Notes under the pieces: model-generated | Databases searched by the model: none | What the model saw: the letters and a program-made list of their open reading frames with translations, nothing else | What the model was told of the DNA's origin: nothing | Made by a program: the position numbers and the translations under genes | Assembly (NCBI GenBank): GCA_003453085.1 | Contig: DMMK01000124.1 | Coordinates: forward strand, 1 to 7,187 | DNA from: Verrucomicrobiales bacterium | Lineage (GTDB): Bacteria > Verrucomicrobiota > Verrucomicrobiia > Verrucomicrobiales > Verrucomicrobiaceae | DNA length: 7,187 bases | Direction of reading: 5' to 3' | Part shown: one piece after another, positions 1 through 5,863 of the stretch | Numbering within the stretch: position 1 is the stretch's first letter | Layout: the number at the start of each line of letters is the position of its first letter

Positions 1-624
1 GTTTCAAACTCCTCCAACTTCTCCACCGCCGTCCGCCCGGAGTTGAATCCCTTCACCTCCACCATCCAGTTTTCCGTCACGGACTTTGACCTCACTGGCA
101 CCGGGGACTACGCCGCCGATAACAATGGCCGCTTCCGCATCGGCCTCACCTCCACTCTCGGTTCCTTCTTCGGGGCGAATGATGCCTTTGCCCTGGAGAT
201 CAACAGCGGCGGCCACGGCTTCCGCCTTGGCAGCAAGGCGGACAACACCTCTGGCGATCCCAGCGGTGCAGCCGCCTCCGGCACCGCCTTTGCCACGCCC
301 ATCACCGCCTTTGATTTCATCTTCACCAGCACCACCTGGGACCTCGTGCTTTACTCCGGTGAAACCACCCTCTACGACCAATCCGGCACCTGGTCCCTGG
401 GCGATGCGGTCAACTGGGGCACTGGCACGGCCAACGCCGGTTCCTCCTCCCTGCTGATGGCCGTCCAAAACACCAACGCCACCGGCACGCCCACCGGCTT
501 CAAGTCCTTCTCCATCGGCAGCATCGAGGTCAGCGCCACCGTCGTCCCCGAGCCCTCACGGGCCCTGCTTCTCGGCCTCGCCGGCCTTGGCCTCCTGCTG
601 AAAAGACCTCGCCGCCAGGCCTGA
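1..624 (+). CDS. PEP-CTERM sorting-domain protein, 3' part (5' end outside window)
   Basis: The reading frame is open from base 1, so the gene starts upstream and only its last 207 residues are here; an in-frame TTG at 43 is internal. The visible part is rich in Gly, Ser, Thr, Ala and Asn with alternating hydrophobic residues (for example FTSTIQFSVTDFDLTGTG), as in secreted beta-rich proteins. The C-terminus is a textbook PEP-CTERM signal: VVPEPS, then a short hydrophobic helix (RALLLGLAGLGLLL), then a basic tail (KRPRRQA). In this family the tail is thought to direct export and sorting through an exosortase to the cell surface or matrix; that is family knowledge. No enzymatic domain is recognisable. 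The stop is the TGA at 622-624. The next gene converges on it with only 9 bases between, so nothing downstream is co-transcribed. The export class is certain; the molecular role is unknown. Confidence 0.9.
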   Translation, partial: VSNSSNFSTAVRPELNPFTSTIQFSVTDFDLTGTGDYAADNNGRFRIGLTSTLGSFFGANDAFALEINSGGHGFRLGSKADNTSGDPSGAAASGTAFATPITAFDFIFTSTTWDLVLYSGETTLYDQSGTWSLGDAVNWGTGTANAGSSSLLMAVQNTNATGTPTGFKSFSIGSIEVSATVVPEPSRALLLGLAGLGLLLKRPRRQA

Positions 625-633
625 TCCCGCACG

Positions 634-1314
634 TTACGCGATGGGGGGCAGCGGTGGCGGTGCAGGCTCCGCAGGGGCTGGCTTGGAAGAACTGCGCAAC
701 AGGAAAAAAGCCCCCAGGACACCGATGCCCAGCAGGGTGCCGCTACCTATCAGGTCCGGCTTTTTGCCATCGCTGATGATGATGTAGTCTGGGGTCAGGG
801 ACAGATCCAGTTTATCGAGTTTTTCCCGGGTCTTCGAACTGGATTCGATGCCGAATTTCATCAGGCCCGACACCTCGCGGACAGGATACAGCGAAGCCAG
901 CAGTTCCGGAGTCATCGCCGAGGGATCCTGGATCGCATTCACGCGGTTCATCGTGGTCGTCATCAGGTCAATGAGCGCCTTGTCCTTGGAGGCGAGCAGC
1001 ACATGGGCCACGATCTCTTCGCGGTTGCCTGCGGGCTCCACCGCGATGTAGACCTCATCAATTTCACCACTCCCAGCCTTCTTCACGTAGGCGCTGTTGA
1101 GCAGGTTCAGCTGGGTGCCCGTGAGGCTCACCCACTCCGCCGAAGGCCGCTGGTCCAGGTACTCCTTGAAACTCATCTTCAGGGGCTCACGATTCTTGAC
1201 CGCTGTATAAACACCCTGCCCGCCGCCCCAGAGGAGACCGATCACAATGATGGGGCCCAGGCAGCCCAGCTTGATAAATCCCTGACGCATGGTTCCCAAC
1301 CGAGTATTTTTCAT
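634..1314 (-). CDS. Uncharacterised protein with two membrane segments
   Basis: This 226-residue protein is of unknown function. A hydrophobic helix lies near residues 17-34 (LGCLGPIIVIGLLWGG) and a second near 190-207 (LIGSGTLLGIGVLGAFFLL). A roughly 150-residue soluble segment lies between them, and the tail is short and Pro/Ala-rich (KPAPAEPAPPPLPPIA). The middle part is mixed alpha/beta with no catalytic motif I recognise. The topology suggests a soluble domain facing one side of the membrane, anchored at both ends. The ATG at 1314 is used here; a second ATG at residue 9 (MRQGF) would also leave the first membrane helix intact, and no clear Shine-Dalgarno sequence decides between them. 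The gene diverges from the gene at 1393 and converges with the PEP-CTERM gene. Coding status is supported by length, composition and coherent membrane topology. Confidence 0.75.
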   Translation of the reverse strand: MKNTRLGTMRQGFIKLGCLGPIIVIGLLWGGGQGVYTAVKNREPLKMSFKEYLDQRPSAEWVSLTGTQLNLLNSAYVKKAGSGEIDEVYIAVEPAGNREEIVAHVLLASKDKALIDLMTTTMNRVNAIQDPSAMTPELLASLYPVREVSGLMKFGIESSSKTREKLDKLDLSLTPDYIIISDGKKPDLIGSGTLLGIGVLGAFFLLRSSSKPAPAEPAPPPLPPIA

Positions 1315-1392
1315 AAAGGCGTGACTTCAGCCTAATTCCCCATTTACAGGCAAGGATATTCTGATCTGATCTCCTCAAAAAACTCCCCAACC
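1315..1392. promoter_or_regulatory. Divergent intergenic region, probable promoters for both flanking genes
   Basis: This 78-base spacer separates the start codons of two divergent genes and must hold their promoters unless either is read from further away. It is more AT-rich than the flanking genes and includes GATATT (1355-1360), a candidate -10 for the rightward gene, but no convincing -35 sits at standard spacing. A tandem GATCT-GATCT lies at 1363-1372, next to an A6 run at 1377-1382. No Shine-Dalgarno sequence is visible before the ATG at 1393. The role is inferred from gene orientation only. Confidence 0.4.
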
Positions 1393-1932
1393 ATGGATAC
1401 CCTTGCCAATGCCCCCGCTTCATCCACTCAAGAAATCTGGAGCCAGCAGGAGGTGGAGGCCTACCTGGATCGGCCACTGATGTCCGGCAAAGAAGTCTTC
1501 CCTGGCACGCGTGGGCTTCTGCTCCGCGACATCGAGCAGGACATCCTCAAAGGCGGTCGGTTTGTGATCCATCACTACTGTGTTTCCCTGGCCGTCGTCA
1601 CCTTCACCCGCAGCAGTTCAGTTCTTTATCTGCGCTCCTGGGAGTCTGGGCTCGGGCGTGCCTGCCGTTTCAGCCTCATCTCGCTACTCTTCGGCTGGTG
1701 GGGCGTGCCTTTTGGCCTGATCATGACCCCTTACACGCTGTGGAAAAACGGACGCGGAGGCAGCGATGTCACCCGGGATTTGCTCCATCAGATGCTCGGC
1801 CCAGCTCGCACACAGAGCGTGTTGGCAAAGGCCGCCCCTCGCCAGATTTCCCCCTGGCACTGGCTCCTGCTCATCGTTTCCCTGGCCCTGCCAGTCGGGC
1901 TTATCTATGCCTTCATTCAGTCCCTGGATTGA
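1393..1932 (+). CDS. Two-TM membrane protein with GWWG motif, unknown function
   Basis: This 179-residue protein has a soluble N-terminal part (1-90) and two hydrophobic helices, about 93-112 and 155-176. The first helix carries LLFGWWGVPFG followed by a short polar stretch (KNGRGGSDVT). The pattern GWWG-P-G...GG-DVT resembles small uncharacterised membrane proteins that I associate with Verrucomicrobia and Planctomycetes. That family link is from memory and unverified. The segment around residues 55-80 (GGRFVIHHYCVSLAVVTFTR, then SSSVLYL) probably forms beta strands before the first helix. There is no catalytic motif. The start at 1393 is the first ATG after the divergent gap. The next gene begins 14 bases after the stop, on the same strand and before the terminator at 2908, so the two are probably co-transcribed. 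Confidence 0.75.
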   Translation: MDTLANAPASSTQEIWSQQEVEAYLDRPLMSGKEVFPGTRGLLLRDIEQDILKGGRFVIHHYCVSLAVVTFTRSSSVLYLRSWESGLGRACRFSLISLLFGWWGVPFGLIMTPYTLWKNGRGGSDVTRDLLHQMLGPARTQSVLAKAAPRQISPWHWLLLIVSLALPVGLIYAFIQSLD

Positions 1933-1946
1933 TTCCGCTCCCCCCA

Positions 1947-2867
1947 ATGAAAACTTGGCTCCCCCTTTTCGGCCTGCTGGCCTGCACCCTGCCACTCAGC
2001 GCGGCAGACAAGCCCGACGTCTATCTTTCCATCAGCGGAAAACGCCACCCTTTGGATGATCAGGCCCACAAGCTTCTGGGAACGAAATATGCCATCCAGG
2101 AGCTCAAAGATGCCCCCGACTACACCCCGCCCAAGGTCAAAGCCGGGCAGCTTCCCGCTGTCGCCCAGACGCCCGAAGGCCAGCCTCTGGGCGGAGAGGC
2201 CGTGGTGCTGTATGTCGTCACCCCTGAAGGGCTGGCCCAGGACCTCCAGTTTTCCCAATGCAGCGATGACCGCCTAAAACCTTTCATTGAGAAGGTCATG
2301 AAGGAATGGCGGTTTCAAGCCGCGCAGTGGAAGGGGAAGGCCATCCCCATCATCGCGGCACAGGAGTTTTCCTTTGCCAGCACCCCCACCGAATTCACCA
2401 CCCAAATTCTGGAGCCTCTGGGCGGTGAAATCGCGCGCCCCAAGGGCTGGCACTACACGGAAAGCCACAGCAGCACCTCCTTCACCTGGACCCTTTCCAA
2501 GGAAGAGTCCAAAGACCGCCCCTACACCACCGGCCTCCGCATCCAGGCCATCCCCAGGGTTCAGGAACTCAGCGGCAAGAGCGGCGAAACCTTCGTCAAA
2601 GAATTTATCGCCGGCAAAAAGAAAGCTGCCGACCGCGTCATCGGAGTCTGCGAGGAGAAGAGCCAGGGACTCTTCACGCGGATCTGCCTGGAGACGGAAG
2701 AAGGTCCGTACCGCATCATGTACTCACTCTTCTGGGGCACGGAAAATCTGGACATGGTCGTCGTCACCATCGCAGGCACCACCCCGGAACTGTGGGAGAC
2801 CTACTCGCCGGCCTTCAACCGGATGAATGCCTTTAAGCTGATCGACCTGAAGCACTTGAAAAAGTGA
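1947..2867 (+). CDS. Secreted protein with TonB-C-like domain
   Basis: This 306-residue protein begins at the ATG at 1947, which gives a signal peptide: MKTWLPLFGLLACTLPLSAA, likely cleaved by signal peptidase I before Asp21. The open frame extends upstream to 1698, but that extension overlaps the preceding gene and would bury the signal peptide. LLAC at 10-13 is a poor lipobox, so a lipoprotein is less likely. Residues about 65-145 resemble the C-terminal domain of TonB-type energy transducers: LGGEAVVLYVVTPEGLAQDL (a strand pair with a central Gly turn), then SDDRLKPFIEKVMKEWRFQA, then GKAIPIIAAQEFSF. The -WRF- followed by a basic 'GK-P' strand is the family hallmark. No N-terminal membrane anchor remains after cleavage and there is no Pro-rich spacer, so this is not a classical TonB. 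Residues 150-300 form a second mixed alpha/beta domain (ILEPLGGEIARPKGW to FNRMNAFKLI) that I do not recognise, possibly like small secreted DUF1795/PsbP-type folds. Confidence 0.8.
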   Translation: MKTWLPLFGLLACTLPLSAADKPDVYLSISGKRHPLDDQAHKLLGTKYAIQELKDAPDYTPPKVKAGQLPAVAQTPEGQPLGGEAVVLYVVTPEGLAQDLQFSQCSDDRLKPFIEKVMKEWRFQAAQWKGKAIPIIAAQEFSFASTPTEFTTQILEPLGGEIARPKGWHYTESHSSTSFTWTLSKEESKDRPYTTGLRIQAIPRVQELSGKSGETFVKEFIAGKKKAADRVIGVCEEKSQGLFTRICLETEEGPYRIMYSLFWGTENLDMVVVTIAGTTPELWETYSPAFNRMNAFKLIDLKHLKK

Positions 2868-2907
2868 CCGCAGGACCTCCGCAGAGGTTGCCCTGAAAAC
2901 GAAAACG

Positions 2908-2937
2908 GCCCGCTCAGCTCCCTGTGCGGGCTTTTTT
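2908..2937 (+). terminator. Intrinsic terminator after the 1393-2867 gene pair
   Basis: GCCCGC (2908-2913) and GCGGGC (2926-2931) form a perfect 6-bp GC stem with a 12-base loop, followed at once by T6 (2932-2937). The hairpin is preceded by a tandem GAAAAC (2895-2906). It lies 41 bases after the stop codon of the TonB-C-like gene, so it should end that transcript and insulate it from the repeat element and primase operon downstream. Confidence 0.85.
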
Positions 2938-2971
2938 GTGCGGTCATGCGAGCATGGAAACAGGCGTGGAA

Positions 2972-3155
2972 ATCTCGTTGCTCGTTGCCACGCCAGGGTG
3001 TGTGCCACGGCAACGAGAGCCTGCAACCGGGGGTCTGCTGGCAACGAGATGGAAACGAACGCTTGGTTAGGCAACGAGAATGGAAACGAGCCGAAAAACA
3101 GGCTCGAGCACGGCAACGAGAATGCACCCAAACAGGGGGTTCTCGTTGCCGTCGG
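2972..3155 (+). repeat. Composite repeat element A (GCAACGA boxes and hairpins), upstream copy
   Basis: This 184-base element contains seven exact GCAACGA heptamers counting both strands (2975, 2982, 3010, 3041, 3071, 3113, 3143). In order it shows: inverted arms TCTCGTTGC (2973-2981) or CTCGTTGCC (2981-2989) pairing with GGCAACGAGA (3009-3018); box 1 GGCAACGAGATGGAAACGA (3040-3058); box 2, the same with one extra A (3070-3089); a small hairpin CGAGCC/GGCTCG (3087-3092 with 3101-3106, loop GAAAAACA); and a terminal 12-bp perfect hairpin CGGCAACGAGAA/TTCTCGTTGCCG (3111-3122 with 3140-3151, 17-base loop). Boxes 1 and 2 start 30 bases apart. Element B at 5864-6046 repeats this plan in the same orientation. 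There is no T-run after the terminal hairpin, so it is not a simple terminator. Iteron-like binding sites, recombination sites or a structured RNA all fit; I cannot choose between them from sequence alone. Confidence 0.9.
3111..3151 (+). other. Terminal hairpin of repeat element A
   Basis: A perfect 12-bp inverted repeat encloses a 17-base loop. Inside the loop CCC (3127-3129) faces G5 (3135-3139) and could extend the structure. AAACAG (3130-3135) is shared with the loop of the matching hairpin in element B. The absence of a downstream T tract argues against a rho-independent terminator. Confidence 0.8.
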
Positions 3156-3375
3156 GGGATCCCAGATCTGGCACGGAGGGGTTTACACGTGTTGACCCTT
3201 TCCCCTGCCGCTATCGTGGGTCGAATGGAGCCACGAAGGGACAGGGATTGCAGGCAGGAGTGTCCGCATCATTTGGGGCAGTCCAAGGGGGAATGAAAAC
3301 TTTTTTTGGCACTTAGCCTAAGTCGGGGTGGTACTCACTTGCGGGCGGAGAAAGCAGGCTCGAAACTGTCTTCAC

Positions 3376-3416
3376 AAGCGGCAAGCCAGGGACGGAACAC
3401 CCCTGCCGGGCCGCTT
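3376..3416 (+). other. Two-part hairpin in the leader
   Basis: The outer arms AAGCGGC (3376-3382) and GCCGCTT (3410-3416) pair perfectly over 7 bp. The inner arms CAGGG (3387-3391) and CCCTG (3401-3405) pair over 5 bp around a 9-base loop, separated from the outer stem by a symmetric 4x4 internal loop. The following bases, CCTTTTCC, are pyrimidine-rich but too weak a T-tract for a confident terminator. It could be the 3' end of a short leader transcript or a DNA structural element. Confidence 0.45.
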
Positions 3417-3509
3417 CCTTTTCCGGTGGTTTGATCATCCTCCGGCCACCCTGCCAGTGCCTTCGGTTCAAGGCCTGGGGGACCTCTCTCTTCCACATCC
3501 AGCCTCCAT

Positions 3510-3539
3510 GCCAGGGGCTGCCAGGGGCAGCCAGGGAGA
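3510..3539. repeat. Three tandem 10-base repeats (GCCAGGGGCW)
   Basis: The unit GCCAGGGGCT (3510-3519) is followed by GCCAGGGGCA (3520-3529) and a degenerate GCCAGGGAGA (3530-3539). The period is close to one DNA helical turn. The same bases can also fold as GGCTGCC/GGCAGCC (3516-3522 with 3526-3532, 3-base loop). It sits about 90 bases before the primase-like start codon, where an operator would be expected. Confidence 0.5.
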
Positions 3540-3624
3540 GTCCATGCCTACAGCCAGACCGGCTTTAGGCCGCCGTCCTGCCCCGTCATCTGGCGGGGGC
3601 ATTTGACACCGCACGTCACGTTGT

Positions 3625-4767
3625 ATGAGTTACCTTGATCCCACTTCTTCACGTCTTCTTCCGCCCCCTGCGACGGCGTCTTTTCCCCGTCCGGACGGCA
3701 GCGGCCAGCGCCATGATCTGGCCGCACTGAAGCAGCAGCTGCGCATCCCGCAGATGTGGCTTCAGTTAGGCCTGCCCGGTGTGCCCGGCGCATCGGTGAA
3801 GTCCCCTTTCCGGCCGGATCGCCACCCGTCTTTCTCTATCTTTGCGGAGGATCTCTGCTGGAAGGATCACGCCACGGGAGAGGGCGGGGATGTCATTGAT
3901 TTCCTGGCCCGTGCCTGCCAGGTGGACAAGGCGGAAGCGACCCGCCAGTTCCTGCAGTTTTTCGGCCTTTCACCGCAGCCCCCGGCAGGCGCTACCCGGC
4001 ATCAAAAGGCGGCACGCCCGTCCTTGCTGCTGCCCACCCAACGGCCTGCCCCACGGCCCGCATCAGCCCTGGCGGAGGTGACTGAAAGACGCCTGGTGCT
4101 GCCGATGCTGCACCAGGGCAGCGAGGAGGAAATCCGCACCGTGGCGGAGCGGCGGCGGCTGAGCTTTGAAGCGGTATCACTGGCGCAGAGCCTGGGCTGT
4201 CTGGCCTTTGGCAATGTGTGCAGCCATGCCTCCTGGCTGCTGGGAGATGCAGCGGGCCTGGTGGCCGAGGCGCGGCGGCTGGATGGCCTGCCGTATCCAC
4301 CCCTGGGGCCGCTGGGAGAGCGCAAGGCGCACACGCTGCGCGGATCCTCCAAGGCCTGGCCCTGTGGCGTGGCTGTGCTGAGGGCACACCCCCACTTCCG
4401 CACCCTGATGCTGGTGGAGGGCGGGCCAGACTACCTGGCGGCGCTGCACTTTGCCCTGCTGCAAGGCCGCCACGATGTGCTGCCCATGGCCCTGCTGGGG
4501 CGTGGCACGGGCAGCCGCCTTTCGCCGGAGGCCCTGCACCTCATCGGCCAGCGTCGTGTGCGCATCTACCCGCATGAGGATGCCGATGGCGGGGGCCTGG
4601 CTGCTGCCTGGGTCTGGCGGCGGCAACTGCGAGCTGCAGGCTGCAAGACCGATGCCTTCCACTTTACCGGCCTGCTCCAGGCCGATGGCCGCCCCGTCAA
4701 GGACCTGAACGACGCGGCCCTATGCGACAATCACCAACAGAGTGAACTCAACAAACTGATACCATGA
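3625..4767 (+). CDS. Toprim primase-like protein with cysteine-less CHC2-type domain
   Basis: This 380-residue protein probably acts as a replication primase or its remnant. Residues about 30-114 match the CHC2 zinc-binding primase fold in outline: SPFRPDRHPSFSIF (60-73), then W79-KDHATGEGGDVIDFLARA (to 97). The zinc ligands are absent: Ser60 and Arg63 stand where CxxH is expected, and Asp81 and Thr84 where the later Cys pair is expected. The single nearby Cys78 is out of register. A Pro-rich linker (115-150) follows. Residues about 258-350 form a Toprim domain: LMLVEGGPDYLAAL (261-274) carries the conserved Glu265, and IYPHEDADGGGLAAAWVW (314-331) carries the DxD pair Asp319/Asp321. Toprim domains bind Mg2+ and act in primases and topoisomerases. 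The C-terminus (VKDLNDA) is typical of plasmid and phage Toprim proteins. No helicase domain is present; the overlapping downstream gene supplies an ATPase. The stop overlaps that gene's start as ATGA. The ATG at 3625 is used; no strong ribosome-binding site is visible. Confidence 0.85.
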   Translation: MSYLDPTSSRLLPPPATASFPRPDGSGQRHDLAALKQQLRIPQMWLQLGLPGVPGASVKSPFRPDRHPSFSIFAEDLCWKDHATGEGGDVIDFLARACQVDKAEATRQFLQFFGLSPQPPAGATRHQKAARPSLLLPTQRPAPRPASALAEVTERRLVLPMLHQGSEEEIRTVAERRRLSFEAVSLAQSLGCLAFGNVCSHASWLLGDAAGLVAEARRLDGLPYPPLGPLGERKAHTLRGSSKAWPCGVAVLRAHPHFRTLMLVEGGPDYLAALHFALLQGRHDVLPMALLGRGTGSRLSPEALHLIGQRRVRIYPHEDADGGGLAAAWVWRRQLRAAGCKTDAFHFTGLLQADGRPVKDLNDAALCDNHQQSELNKLIP

Positions 4768-5834
4768 ACCGAATCATCGACTTTGATGCCCTCGAGGAAG
4801 AATCCCCTGCCCTCGCCACCCCTGCCAGGCCCGCGTTCACCGGGGCGGCCTCCTATCCGCCCGTGGCGCTGCCTTTCAGTGTGAAGCCCGCCGCTGCCCC
4901 CGTGCCCGTGGCCGACTTCACCCCCGGCCTGCTGACCGGGCCCGATCTGGACACCCTGGCGCTGGAGCAACGCCCCGCGCTGATGGGCCACTGGATGAAG
5001 CGGGGCGATCTGGGTTACCTCTTTGCCCCGCGCGGTGCGGGCAAAAGCTGGATGGCCATGCTCATCGGCCATGCCGTGGCAGAGGGCCGCCCCCTGGGCC
5101 TGTGGGAGGCCGGAGAGAGCGCGCTCCCGGTCATCTACTTCGATGCCGAAATGAACCTGGCCGATGTGAAAGCACGCGCCCACCTCATCGGCATCCATCA
5201 GTCGCCCCGCTTCCAGTTCCTCAGCAACGAGCGCCTTTTCCTCGCCCAGGGCCACGGCGTGAACATCGCCGATCCCGTGCATCAGCAGGCCCTCTCCCGC
5301 CTGCTGGAGGATGGCTGCCTGTTCATCATTGATAATCTCTCCACCGCCCAGCTCGGCATGGCGGAGAATGACAACGACTCCTTTGATGCCATCCGCGACT
5401 GGCTCCTCACCCTGCGCCACCGCTCCATCACCGTCCTCATCGTCCACCACGCCGGGCGCAATGGCATGATGCGCGGCAGCAGCCGACGCGAGGACATGGC
5501 GCACTGGATCCTGAGCCTGAAGGACGACACCGAGGAGGGCGGCCTGAGGAAGGCCTTCACCACCGCCTTTGCCAAAGTCCGCAACTGCTCCGGCACCCAG
5601 GCCCGCCCGCTGCGCTGGATCCTGGATACCTACCAGCAGCCGCTGAAGGTGGACTGCACCCTCCACGAAGGCACCGAGGCCATGCTGTGCCACATCCGCG
5701 ATGGGGTGAACCGTGCGGGCGACCTAGCCGAGATGATGGGCGTGCATGTGGGCACCGTCTCCAAATGGGCGCGCAAGCTGGAGGCTGGCGGACTCATCAC
5801 CATCCGCAGCCGCCAATACTTCCCCGTGGAGTGA
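4764..5834 (+). CDS. RepA-like RecA-fold ATPase (AAA_25 type) with C-terminal winged-helix-like domain
   Basis: This 356-residue protein is probably a replicative helicase or helicase-loader of the RepA/AAA_25 group. After a Pro/Ala-rich N-terminus (1-60), LFAPRGAGKSW (86-96) is the Walker A loop, with Ala88 in place of the usual first Gly. LPVIYFDAEM (121-130) matches the conserved 'yfdgEm' strand with its acidic Glu129. GCLFIIDNLST (184-194) is Walker B with Asp190. VLIVHHAGRNGMMRGSS (224-240) is the sensor segment with the His-His-x-Gly and RGSS signature, followed by REDMAHWILSL. Residues about 305-355 (MLCHIRDGVNRAGDLAEMMG, then VHVGTVSKWARKLEAGGLI) look like a winged helix-turn-helix, which could bind DNA. 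Translation is coupled to the primase-like gene through the ATGA overlap at 4764-4767, so the two products are made together. Repeat element B begins 30 bases after the stop, a natural candidate target for the DNA-binding domain (inference). No integrase or relaxase is nearby. Confidence 0.88.
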   Translation: MNRIIDFDALEEESPALATPARPAFTGAASYPPVALPFSVKPAAAPVPVADFTPGLLTGPDLDTLALEQRPALMGHWMKRGDLGYLFAPRGAGKSWMAMLIGHAVAEGRPLGLWEAGESALPVIYFDAEMNLADVKARAHLIGIHQSPRFQFLSNERLFLAQGHGVNIADPVHQQALSRLLEDGCLFIIDNLSTAQLGMAENDNDSFDAIRDWLLTLRHRSITVLIVHHAGRNGMMRGSSRREDMAHWILSLKDDTEEGGLRKAFTTAFAKVRNCSGTQARPLRWILDTYQQPLKVDCTLHEGTEAMLCHIRDGVNRAGDLAEMMGVHVGTVSKWARKLEAGGLITIRSRQYFPVE

Positions 5835-5863
5835 GGCAGACCCCAAGCCGGGGACCATCGCCA

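Larger units (their letters stand above)
3156..3624. other. Gene-free leader rich in palindromes upstream of the primase operon
   Basis: These 469 bases hold no convincing gene; the short open frames have no recognisable protein character. Structure seen: overlapping palindromes GGGATCCC (3156-3163) and CCAGATCTGG (3162-3171); ACACGTGT (3185-3192); an AT-rich tract (3292-3307) ending in T7; the odd palindrome ACTTAG-C-CTAAGT (3311-3323); a long hairpin at 3376-3416; a 10-base tandem repeat at 3510-3539; and an inverted repeat TGCCCC/GGGGCA (3579-3584 with 3596-3601) just before the operon. It should contain the operon promoter and could contain a replication origin, operators or a non-coding RNA. 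TTGACA (3603-3608) looks like a -35 but lies too close to the ATG at 3625 to serve that start. No clear DnaA box was found. Confidence 0.5.

Noticed and set aside
4..468. A 154-codon Gly-rich minus-strand frame opposite the PEP-CTERM gene.
   Set aside because: A shadow of a GC-rich Ser/Thr/Ala-coding region; the plus strand has a definite PEP-CTERM end.
1698..1946. Upstream extension of the TonB-C-like gene by 83 codons.
   Set aside because: It overlaps the preceding gene almost fully, and the ATG at 1947 exposes a proper signal peptide.
2972..3155. Possible CRISPR array from recurring GCAACGA boxes.
   Set aside because: Repeats are short, lie on both strands, spacings vary (30, 42 bases and shorter), and no cas gene is near. 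The same layout recurs at 5864-6046.
3328..3606. A 92-codon open frame in the leader, and a 61-codon frame on the opposite strand.
   Set aside because: Neither shows domain character, a ribosome-binding site or plausible composition, and both run through hairpins and tandem repeats.
3603..3629. TTGACA with a TATGAG-like -10 as the primase operon promoter.
   Set aside because: The -10 would overlap the ATG at 3625 and the spacing is short, so transcription would begin inside the gene.
5224..5230. An extra GCAACGA inside the ATPase gene as part of the repeat system.
   Set aside because: A single heptamer in coding sequence with no partner box or hairpin; it can be chance.
4731..5693. A 320-codon open frame on the minus strand opposite the ATPase gene.
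   Set aside because: It is the GC-rich mirror of a plus-strand gene with clear Walker A, Walker B and sensor motifs. Its own translation is Gly/Ala/His-rich with no domain.
5841..5853. CCCC-5-GGGG hairpin as a terminator of the primase/ATPase operon.
   Set aside because: Only 4 bp and no T-run follow it.
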